Part shown: one piece after another, positions 8,801-15,808 of the stretch
Position numbering within the stretch: the stretch's first letter is position 1
How the letters are laid out: the number at the start of each line of letters is the position of its first letter
NCBI RefSeq assembly: GCF_029892785.1
Contig: NZ_JARXXA010000002.1
Location: 186,001 to 250,000 of the forward strand
Direction: 5' to 3'
Origin: Parabacteroides sp. PH5-46
Lineage (GTDB): Bacteria > Bacteroidota > Bacteroidia > Bacteroidales > Tannerellaceae
Length of the DNA: 64,000 nucleotides
The notes under the pieces: model-generated
Databases searched by the model: none
The model's input: only the letters and a program-made list of their open reading frames with translations
Told to the model about the DNA's origin: nothing
Program-made: the position numbers and the translations under genes

Positions 8801-9881
8801 TGTTAATCCCGCTACCTTCGGAGGCAAAGTACATATTGCCATCCTTGTCTTTTGTGATTTGCCCTATGACTGCTCCGTGCAGGCGGCTTGGATTGCTTTC
8901 GTCTGTAGAATAATAGGTGTAATTGTCGGCAGAGGGGTTGAAGTATTTCACGTCTCCGTAATAGGAGCCGATCCATATGGTGCCCTGTTTATCGGAAAAA
9001 AGGGCATATATGGTTGACTCACTCAGTATATGGTCTTGCAGAATGAATCCGGTTGTACCCTTTTCTCTTGTGAGACGGTAGATGCCCGTAAGAGTGCCTA
9101 TCCATATTGTACCTTTTATATCTTCCTGGATACAGAAAATACTGTTTGAGAAAACTGGGGCGGAGAGTTGTTTATTTCCTTTGATTTCTAAAGGTATAAC
9201 TTCTTGTTCGGGTGTATATAGAAATATTTTATGGTTTTGTGTAGCCATCCAGATATACCCCTGGAAATCTTTGTGCAGGTAGACAATGTGTTCGTCGGTT
9301 AATATCCTGTTGGTTACTCTTTTCTCATCCTCGTTGACGACAAATACGCCGGAAGGAGTCGCTACCCAGAACTCTCCTTCTTCCTTTTCAAGGATAAAAT
9401 CGGAGCCTATCAGGGTATCGGGTAGGGACACGATTGTTTCGGAAGTATTTGTCTCCCAGTCATACGCGGAAAATAGCCCGTTTCTGGACATATAATATAC
9501 CTTGCCGTTTGAATAGCAAATGGAATAAGTAAAAATATCCGGGTTGTGGAAGGTTTCGAGTGTCAGGTTGAAGCTGACCAGCGAATTCTCTGCCAGGAAA
9601 AAGAGAATAGAATCATTTCCACAAAGCGAGTGAATATTTGAATCCTCTATTCCATTCAGGTGTTCTGATGCGCGGAAAACTTTAACGTCTTCTCCGTCGT
9701 AGCGGTTCAGTGCGTCATTCCCAATCCATATTCTCCCGATGTTATCTTGCCAGAACGATACGGCCGACAGTTGCGAAAGCCCCTGCTTATTACCTAATGT
9801 TTGGTAATAGATCCCTTGTCCGATCAGGTTTTGGCAAAGAAAGGCAATTAATGTAAATATTAGTAGAATATACCTTCTCAT
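5886..9881 (-). CDS. Hybrid two-component system (HTCS) regulator with degenerate kinase and receiver
   Basis: 1331 residues with the full HTCS order: signal peptide (1-22), periplasmic beta-propeller repeats (about 25-690), Y_Y_Y domain (about 690-758), membrane helix (about 768-788), dimerisation/kinase region (about 815-1035), receiver (about 1080-1200) and AraC-type DNA-binding domain (about 1225-1331). Phosphotransfer residues are lost: the H-box reads NISNEFRTPL with Asn825 in place of His; the N-box reads NLLSFIFKIA; no DxGxG G1 motif or GxGxG G2 loop is visible; the receiver has Lys1131 (ILSKVNLPG) where the phospho-acceptor Asp belongs. The AraC helices look intact. It is divergent from susC and presumably controls it in response to a ligand of the propeller. 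Confidence 0.92.
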   Translation of the reverse strand: MRRYILLIFTLIAFLCQNLIGQGIYYQTLGNKQGLSQLSAVSFWQDNIGRIWIGNDALNRYDGEDVKVFRASEHLNGIEDSNIHSLCGNDSILFFLAENSLVSFNLTLETFHNPDIFTYSICYSNGKVYYMSRNGLFSAYDWETNTSETIVSLPDTLIGSDFILEKEEGEFWVATPSGVFVVNEDEKRVTNRILTDEHIVYLHKDFQGYIWMATQNHKIFLYTPEQEVIPLEIKGNKQLSAPVFSNSIFCIQEDIKGTIWIGTLTGIYRLTREKGTTGFILQDHILSESTIYALFSDKQGTIWIGSYYGDVKYFNPSADNYTYYSTDESNPSRLHGAVIGQITKDKDGNMYFASEGSGINILRAGSNTFEHITMENGLPQNKIRDLWYDEEHDRLFISAYMEGLCYLDLKTDKIVPVKHGALETIHQRIVESIQPYKNELILRTQNGLFRLNRSTLEIHPFFEEKELKERCSGIIRSVFIDEKDMMWVSSFRHGLFTIDLKKKKILKQYGDGIKEDSKIPSAVIKIGGDSKYGLYFVTLKSGILKYIEAPDTFQVFNKEEHQLLSNICYNLAFTPNGKLVVTSNKGISLLDISADNKITSSYSIRINPTSPLTAFIGDCGLYVSSGEDDRIYAGGIYGLFCFSEKDLPVEQDAYSLFFSSLLINNEDISPASSLLDKSFYQTQKLILPYNKNTLSIKFASSNYLSSRTSQYTYRLEGLDEFWTDINHKTIIYNSLRPGNYKLVVRELGNSSKVAELAITVKPPIWATWPAIIAYFLIISFILWRIIRSNRSKSMLQASLEMERREMSRIEESNRNKMDFFINISNEFRTPLTLILSQLERLISDVPAIGKSKIEKIKTQAVRLQELTSEMLDFRRIEQDNLSLKVRNYSIDEFLQGIYSTFRDYAVEKSLSFRYNSINDNTQLWFDQKQMQRVFYNLLSFIFKIASPKDNITLSLHYKSGLARIYITHKVTSKGEKDIDKFIEILNDENKLYPDISSLPDGAIGIVFSKGIIDLHKGNISVIQEESKRILIIELQTGNSHFDNIDTEDQVEELQSSLPASMTKLLEDDPFWKEYDEKQVKNFHMYLVEEDYEMRKLLKESFSHIYEVTEFQDAETAYEAAVKEKPDIILSKVNLPGISGIEMCHMLKSNIQTYHIPLVLLSSHPTEEQNIESIRAGAEYYIVQPFNIRILFLRCNYLVKNRRKMLQQIPTPEDHEMEEMATNEKEQEFLSMAKQIVEENWSNTHFDISLWSRELGIGRTRFFNQIKSITGMTPNEYLLLLKLNRSQTLLQDKNNLTIAEIAYQLGFSNPAYFSKCFKKQFGVTPQEYKRKK

Positions 9882-9926
9882 TTATGCTCATTTAGATTGT
9901 GTTAGGTGCATTATAAAATGAAAGTG

Positions 9927-9934
9927 CAAATATA
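9927..9934 (-). promoter_or_regulatory. -7 promoter element for the HTCS gene
   Basis: On the minus strand this reads TATATTTG, a full match to TAnnTTTG, 46 bp before the HTCS start. Its upstream edge overlaps the first direct repeat of the likely operator, so autoregulation is possible. No clear -33 box. Confidence 0.5.
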
Positions 9935-9967
9935 CTAAAATTGTACGTTAACATACTAAAATTGTAC
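9932..9967 (+). promoter_or_regulatory. Probable HTCS operator: two 15-bp direct repeats spaced 21 bp
   Basis: ATACTAAAATTGTAC occurs identically at 9932-9946 and 9953-9967. A 21-bp start-to-start distance places both copies on the same face of the helix, as expected for two AraC-type domains of an HTCS dimer. It lies in the gap between the divergent HTCS gene and susC, about 60 bp upstream of the susC -7 box. Confidence 0.75.
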
Positions 9968-10027
9968 ACGAAACTATATGATAAGATGAAATAACCTGCT
10001 ATAAAATAACTCGGAAGGATTCTTTAA

Positions 10028-10035
10028 TACTTTTG
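10028..10035 (+). promoter_or_regulatory. -7 promoter element for the susC-susD operon
   Basis: TACTTTTG matches TAnnTTTG and predicts a leader of about 85-90 nt before the susC ATG. There is no TTTG at the -33 distance, which suits an activator-dependent promoter. Confidence 0.55.
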
Positions 10036-10128
10036 TGAAAATATTTAAAAATACAAATATTAAGGGAATGCCAAACGTAAATCGAATTACCCTTATCATT
10101 TAATTACAAATTTTAAAAACTATCTATT

Positions 10129-13100
10129 ATGCAGAAAAAGAACAAGCTGATCAGTGCTTTGTTATTGGCTATGTGTTTGTGCTCTGTGACTATGCATGCA
10201 ACAGAGAACACAACGATATTCAATGAAGAGACTGGGGTTGCTCAACAGAAACGGAAAGTCACCGGAACTGTTAATGATGCTTTTGGTTCTGTAGCCGGAG
10301 CATCTATTGCGATTAAAGGAACCACTTTAGGGACTATTTCCGATATCAATGGGAATTTTTCTATAGATGTGGCCGATGGTCAAACACTGGTTGTTGCGTT
10401 TCTTGGTTATGTTACCCAGGAGATTAAGATAACCAACCAAACGTCTTTGCAAATCAATCTTTCTGAAGATACGCAGGCGTTGGACGAAGTAGTTGTTACT
10501 GCTTTGGGTATGAAGCGTTCTGAAAAATCCTTGGGATACGCCATGAAAGAATTGAAAGGTGATGAATTAAACACAAACCTACTTAATCCGGTTTCTGCTT
10601 TGCAAGGAAAAGTTGCCGGTTTGGAAATCTCCGGTTCTGATGGTGGTATGTTCGGTTCTTCCAAAATACAGATACGTGGTGTATCGACATTGGGCAAGAA
10701 TAACCAACCTATCTATGTGGTAGATGGTGTTATCCTGTCTAATGATATCAAGGAAGGTAACCCCGACTGGGCCGGAAACCCGGATGACTTCGGAAACGAA
10801 CTGAAAAACCTGAACCCTTCTGATTTCGAAACTGTATCTGTGCTGAAAGGTGCTGCCGCTACAGCTTTGTATGGTTCACGTGGACTAAACGGAGCAGTTG
10901 TTATCACTACTAAGAGTGGTAAGACTAATCAGGGCTTGGGAATCCAATTCACTCAGACAGTAGGTATTGACGCTGTAACATCAGCTCCGGATCTGCAAAA
11001 TGTATTTGGTAACGGAACAGCTTCCGGATATGTAGAATACGGAGACAAAGATGCCAATGGCGACTACTATATCTTTGACAATCACCGCCAGTTCTCTTAT
11101 AACAATGACGGACGGGTTAGTTTGCTGCCTCTTCAGGGCATGAGTTTTGGTACTCCTTTCGACGGACGCGAAATAGAGTATTATGACGGAACTTATCGTG
11201 CATACAGCCCTCAGAAGAATAACTTTAAGGATGCGTATAACAAAGGCTTTAACTCCAATACAAATATCGCTATCAACGGAGGGAATGACAAAACAACATT
11301 CTATACCTCTATGGGATTCCGTTATGCCAGTGGAACATTGCCTAACAATGAGTTTAAAAGATTTTCTTTCTTAGGAAAAGCTTCTCATAAAATTACAGAC
11401 CGGGTTAAGTTGGATATCAGCATGTCATTTGCCAATTCAATGCCTAAAAACCCGCAAATCAATATTGGTGAGCAGTTTGTAAACGGTAACTGGGGACGTG
11501 AATACGATCCTTCTTACTCAAAGAAACTATATAAAGGTGCACACGGAGGTTTGGCGAGCAACAGCTATGGCGACCAATACGGAAATATGCCGGGACGTGG
11601 TATCTGGTGGAGATTGTATGAAAATACATATGAGCAGAAAGAAACATCGGTTCGTCCGGTTGTTAAATTGGAAGTAGACTTGTTGGACTGGTTGAAATTC
11701 AACACGGAAGGTAGCTACAACTATTATTATACCCGCTACGAAGGAAAAGAACTGGGACAGGGTTATGCCAATACAGGAAACACAGAAAGCGCTGCCGGAA
11801 AATACGAGATGAAACTTAATACAAAAGAGCAAACGAACCTGAACGTTAACTTCTTGGCAAATAAAACGTTCGGAGACTGGGCTGTGAACGGTTTTGTACG
11901 GGGAGAGTATTATGAAAACTTCCGTCAGTATCAGCAAATCAGCACAAAAGATGGTTTGGTTGTTCCCGGACAGTATTTTATTGAAAACTCCCAAAAGACT
12001 CCGAACTATGAAGCGAAAATTAAAGACAGAAAGAGAATGTTCTCTGTTGCCTTTATGGCTGGCGTAAGCTGGAGAGATCAGGTGTTTGTAGATGTTACAG
12101 GGCGTAATGACTGGTCTTCTTCCCTGGTATATAGCGATTCTCACGGAACTTACTCGTATTTCTACCCTTCTGTAAATGGTTCATGGTTGTTGACCAATAC
12201 TTTCAGAGATGAATTGCCTACATGGGTTTCATTTGCTAAAGTACGTGCTTCATGGGCACAGGTTGGTAACGATACCGACCCTTATTCAATCAATTCGGCT
12301 TATAAGCTGACTACTTCAACTTCAAGCGCTTCTAACTATTATGGATTGGAACTTCCTACAACAGTAGCCAGTGCTAACCTGAAACCTGAGCGTAAGAATG
12401 CCTGGGAAGTTGGTTTAGACTGGCGTTTTGTAGACAATCGTTTTGGTATTGACTTTACATACTACAAAGAAAACACGAAAGACCAGATCATGACGATTGA
12501 TGTACCTTACCAATCAGGTATCAAAAAGCAGATCATCAATGCAGGTAATATCCAGAATAAAGGGGTTGAAATCGCTGCAACTGTTGTGCCTGTTCGTACG
12601 AAAGACTGGGAATGGGATATAAACATGACCTATACTAAGAACCAGAACAAGGTTATTTCTCTACACGAAAACGTAGCTGATTATATCGTGTTAAGTGGTG
12701 ATGTAGCCTATGGTAACTACCGAATTGGTTCAGTAGCAAAAGTAGGTTCTTCTTATGGTACATTAATGACAGACAGTTATCTGAAGTTCGATAAGTCTTC
12801 CGGCCTGCCTATCCTTGTATGGACAGAGTCAATGAGACGTGCAAACTATTTGCGTAATGAAGCTGAAATCTATGAAATCGGATCTATGGTTCCCGACTTC
12901 CTGGGCTCTGTATCTACTAATCTGAAGTATAAAAACTTCTCTCTATATGTTGGTCTGGATATGCGTTTTGGCGGATATGTAGCTTCATACAACTCTCGTT
13001 ATGGTACAGCATATGGTTATACAAAGAAATCTCTTGACGGAACTCCCGGACATGGTGGCGTTAGCTGGACTTCCGGTTATGACGGATTAACTTATCACGA

Positions 13101-13578
13101 CGGAGTAGTTCCTAGCGGACTCTTCCCTACAGGTACAACTATTACACAGCCTAACGGTTCGGTTTATACCGTACAGTCAGGGGGCGTTTCCAAAGAAGGT
13201 GAATCATATCAGGAATTGATTGATAAAGGCGTGATCGAGCCTACACATGCTTCTGCATGGAATTATAGAAATAACGCTTGGACAATGGCCGGACGTAATT
13301 ATGGTGTTGTGTCTGATGCTTGGGTGAAAAAGCTAAATTATATTGCTTTACGCGATGTTTCGCTTAGCTATCGGGTACCTACTGCTTTCTGTCAGAAACT
13401 GAAAGCTAAGAGCTTGAATCTGACTCTTGCCGGTCACAACCTGGGTTATTTGCTGAATTCAATGCCTAACGGAGAAAATCCGGAGTCGGTAGCTGGTACA
13501 GCATCAGGTGAATTTCGTGTTCGTTCCTTCCAGGGCGTAACATCCAGTTACACTTTCACCCTGAATGTTGGCTTCTAA
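10129..13578 (+). CDS. susC: SusC-type TonB-dependent outer-membrane transporter
   Basis: 1149 residues: signal peptide, a carboxypeptidase-regulatory-like domain (about 40-115) typical of SusC, the linker LDEVVVTALG, a plug domain (IRGVSTLG, QPIYVVDG, LKGAAATALYGSRG) and a large 22-strand-type barrel ending in FTLNVGF. It imports oligosaccharides or other bulky nutrients across the outer membrane with TonB energy, capped by the SusD partner directly downstream. The divergent HTCS gene is its likely regulator. There is no neighbouring glycosidase, so the substrate cannot be named. Confidence 0.95.
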   Translation: MQKKNKLISALLLAMCLCSVTMHATENTTIFNEETGVAQQKRKVTGTVNDAFGSVAGASIAIKGTTLGTISDINGNFSIDVADGQTLVVAFLGYVTQEIKITNQTSLQINLSEDTQALDEVVVTALGMKRSEKSLGYAMKELKGDELNTNLLNPVSALQGKVAGLEISGSDGGMFGSSKIQIRGVSTLGKNNQPIYVVDGVILSNDIKEGNPDWAGNPDDFGNELKNLNPSDFETVSVLKGAAATALYGSRGLNGAVVITTKSGKTNQGLGIQFTQTVGIDAVTSAPDLQNVFGNGTASGYVEYGDKDANGDYYIFDNHRQFSYNNDGRVSLLPLQGMSFGTPFDGREIEYYDGTYRAYSPQKNNFKDAYNKGFNSNTNIAINGGNDKTTFYTSMGFRYASGTLPNNEFKRFSFLGKASHKITDRVKLDISMSFANSMPKNPQINIGEQFVNGNWGREYDPSYSKKLYKGAHGGLASNSYGDQYGNMPGRGIWWRLYENTYEQKETSVRPVVKLEVDLLDWLKFNTEGSYNYYYTRYEGKELGQGYANTGNTESAAGKYEMKLNTKEQTNLNVNFLANKTFGDWAVNGFVRGEYYENFRQYQQISTKDGLVVPGQYFIENSQKTPNYEAKIKDRKRMFSVAFMAGVSWRDQVFVDVTGRNDWSSSLVYSDSHGTYSYFYPSVNGSWLLTNTFRDELPTWVSFAKVRASWAQVGNDTDPYSINSAYKLTTSTSSASNYYGLELPTTVASANLKPERKNAWEVGLDWRFVDNRFGIDFTYYKENTKDQIMTIDVPYQSGIKKQIINAGNIQNKGVEIAATVVPVRTKDWEWDINMTYTKNQNKVISLHENVADYIVLSGDVAYGNYRIGSVAKVGSSYGTLMTDSYLKFDKSSGLPILVWTESMRRANYLRNEAEIYEIGSMVPDFLGSVSTNLKYKNFSLYVGLDMRFGGYVASYNSRYGTAYGYTKKSLDGTPGHGGVSWTSGYDGLTYHDGVVPSGLFPTGTTITQPNGSVYTVQSGGVSKEGESYQELIDKGVIEPTHASAWNYRNNAWTMAGRNYGVVSDAWVKKLNYIALRDVSLSYRVPTAFCQKLKAKSLNLTLAGHNLGYLLNSMPNGENPESVAGTASGEFRVRSFQGVTSSYTFTLNVGF

Positions 13579-13625
13579 ACGTGTATAAAGGAAAAGTAAG
13601 AAAATAACTTTTGATAAATTACAAA

Positions 13626-15497
13626 ATGAAAAAATATAAAATATTATTGACTTCTGCTTTGGCTCTCCTGGCGCTGTCATTCGGTAGCTGTAAAGATGAT
13701 TTTGCAGAAATAAATACAGATCCCGCAGCCGTAACCGACGGAAATCCGTCTTACTTGTTTGCGCAAGCAGTACTGGCATTCGAGCCGCAAGGATATACCT
13801 ATTGGTTCTACAATGCTTCGGAAATATTTGCCTGGACACAAGCCGGTGTTTCTACCGGCGGAGTATCTTCATCTCTTGCCGATGGTGCACCTGAACAAGG
13901 ATTGGGAGTGATAGATGTACTGAAATATGCGAACGAACTGGCACATGCCCGTTCTTTGATGGACGAAGAAGAAAGTGCTAAGTATGCACAATATGCTGCT
14001 GCTTTGGATGTATTATGTGTATATATGGGAATCTTTGACACCGATTTCATTGGTAACATCCCATACACAGAAGCTGCACAGGCAGCTCATGGCGGTACAT
14101 TGACCCCTAAATATGATAAGGTAGAAGACTTGTACAACCTTTGGTTGAATGACCTGGACAAGGATATCGACGTGTTAAGCAACGCTGCCGGACAGGTATT
14201 TCAGGCATCACAGGATGTGATTTATAACGGAGATGTAAAAAAGTGGGCCAAGTTGGCAAACTCTTTGAAACTGAAGATCGCTGCCCGTCTGATCAGCCAG
14301 AACCGTGCAAAAGCGTTGAGCATTGCTCAGGAAGTAGCTTCTGCTTCTTGTGGAGTGCTGGATGGCGAAGCCGACGATTTCCTTTTCAACAAAGCTAAAG
14401 CAAGTACTACAAGCGATGATTATGCATACCACTGGAATAACGGTGTTTTGGCAGGAATCGGTGGTTCTCAAACAATGATTGACTTTATGGTTGAAAACCG
14501 TGATCCACGCGTACGCTTCGTATTCAGAAAGAATAGCTGGAACTCAAAAGTAGTTCAATTGTTCTTTGACGCAAAACGTGAAAAGGATGTTCCTAAATAC
14601 ATCTTAGACAACGTAGACTACGAAGTAGGAGCAGATGGTCTCTATCAATTCAAGGGCTGGAAAGGCGCAGGCGAGCCTTGGGTACGTTATTATGGATTGC
14701 CTTTGGCTTTCGATGCGGGACAACAGGCCGGTACATACGGTGATTGGTTTAACTATTCGGTACAATGCCGTTATAATGAAAACTATACCTATCGTCCTTA
14801 CTCTATGTTCCAGACAGAGATGATCTATGGACGAGTAGAGTTTACTTATCCGACTGTTCCGGGCGATGCTGCTATTGAAGACAAGACAGCTACTCCTTGG
14901 TGGGGTATTTATATGACGACCGCTGAAGTAAACCTTTATCTGGCTGAGTTTAAGCTGTTGGGAGCTAATCTTCCTGCTTCAGCTGATGCTTATTTCAATA
15001 AAGCGCTTGAGGCTTCAGTAAAGGAATATGACCGCTTGGCAAAGAATAACAAAATTCCTTATTACGGAACAACTTACAACTACGATCCGCACGAAAAGGC
15101 AATCGACTTGGTAAGCGGTGAGATCGAAACAATGATGGGTAATAAGAAGTATCAGTTAACCGGTAATGCGGCTACCGACCTTGAAAAGGTGTATATCCAG
15201 CAGTTGGTGCATTTCTTCATGCAGCCGATCGATCTTTATGCTACTGCCCGTCGTTCGGGTGTTCCTAAAATCGGATCTGATATTCTGAATCGTGTGAATT
15301 ATACGCAGGTTCCTACGACTTCTATACCTCGTCGTATGGCTTTGAACCAGCCTTCTCCAACGGATTTGATGTATAATGTTTTGATGGAATCTTATAAAGA
15401 TCAGGGATACACTGTTGGCTCAGGAACAATCCTGAACTCTGAACGTGTATGGCAAGACAAGGGAGCTCCTCAATGGGGAGAAGGTCCTAAGATGTAA
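13626..15497 (+). CDS. susD: SusD/RagB-family nutrient-binding outer-membrane lipoprotein
   Basis: 623 residues from the ATG at 13626. That start gives a clean lipoprotein signal MKKYKILLT... ending in LSFGSC, with the Cys lipidated; an in-frame upstream start (13611) would add MINYK before the basic start and is less likely. The N-terminal FAEINTDP and GNPSYLFAQAV region is typical of the SusD-like_2 subgroup. It begins 47 bp after susC and forms the surface lid of the transporter. A terminator follows at 15522. Confidence 0.93.
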   Translation: MKKYKILLTSALALLALSFGSCKDDFAEINTDPAAVTDGNPSYLFAQAVLAFEPQGYTYWFYNASEIFAWTQAGVSTGGVSSSLADGAPEQGLGVIDVLKYANELAHARSLMDEEESAKYAQYAAALDVLCVYMGIFDTDFIGNIPYTEAAQAAHGGTLTPKYDKVEDLYNLWLNDLDKDIDVLSNAAGQVFQASQDVIYNGDVKKWAKLANSLKLKIAARLISQNRAKALSIAQEVASASCGVLDGEADDFLFNKAKASTTSDDYAYHWNNGVLAGIGGSQTMIDFMVENRDPRVRFVFRKNSWNSKVVQLFFDAKREKDVPKYILDNVDYEVGADGLYQFKGWKGAGEPWVRYYGLPLAFDAGQQAGTYGDWFNYSVQCRYNENYTYRPYSMFQTEMIYGRVEFTYPTVPGDAAIEDKTATPWWGIYMTTAEVNLYLAEFKLLGANLPASADAYFNKALEASVKEYDRLAKNNKIPYYGTTYNYDPHEKAIDLVSGEIETMMGNKKYQLTGNAATDLEKVYIQQLVHFFMQPIDLYATARRSGVPKIGSDILNRVNYTQVPTTSIPRRMALNQPSPTDLMYNVLMESYKDQGYTVGSGTILNSERVWQDKGAPQWGEGPKM

Positions 15498-15521
15498 TAT
15501 TAACGCCAAATCTATATATAT

Positions 15522-15557
15522 AAAAGGCTGTTGCGGATTTTTCTGCAATGGCCTTTT
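15522..15557 (+). terminator. Terminator of the susC-susD operon
   Basis: AAAAGGC-tg-TTGC pairs with GCAA-tg-GCCTTTT, followed by further T residues. It begins 24 bp after the susD stop and isolates that operon from the thiamine operon. Confidence 0.8.
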
Positions 15558-15616
15558 TTCTTTTCCCGTAGAAAGAATTGTTATTTGCTGTTTTTTTGTT
15601 TCCTTTGTGCCCCGAA

Positions 15617-15714
15617 TACTAAGGGGTGCTTGTTGTTGTGTCGGAAACGATGCAAATTACAGGCTGAGATTATACCCATATAACCTGATGCGGATAATAC
15701 CGACGAAGGGAATT
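15617..15714 (+). promoter_or_regulatory. TPP (THI-box) riboswitch
   Basis: The conserved TPP aptamer parts occur in order: GGGGTGC (15623), GGCTGAGA (15662), ACCC (15674), AACCTGATGCGGATAATACC (15682) and CGAAGGGAA (15704). It lies about 95 bp upstream of a TonB receptor gene that heads a thiamine uptake operon. Bound thiamine pyrophosphate should lower expression of the operon. Confidence 0.95.
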
Positions 15715-15715
15715 A

Positions 15716-15740
15716 GGATAAGGTGCGGCCGCACTTATCC
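15716..15740 (+). promoter_or_regulatory. Hairpin just after the TPP aptamer (likely expression platform)
   Basis: GGATAAG-GTGC-GGCC-GCAC-TTATCC is almost a perfect palindrome with one bulged G, directly after the aptamer. It is not followed by a long T tract, so control by anti-terminator pairing, Rho or translation cannot be told from sequence alone. Confidence 0.5.
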
Positions 15741-15808
15741 GGTATATTTCTTCTATAAACACTCCTATCCTATTCAACTAACAAGTTTAATTAGTAAATT
15801 GACTAAGG

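Noticed and set aside
10129-15497. Complete polysaccharide utilisation locus with a named glycan
   Set aside because: No glycosidase, sulfatase or SusE-like gene accompanies the SusC/SusD pair, so the substrate cannot be inferred.
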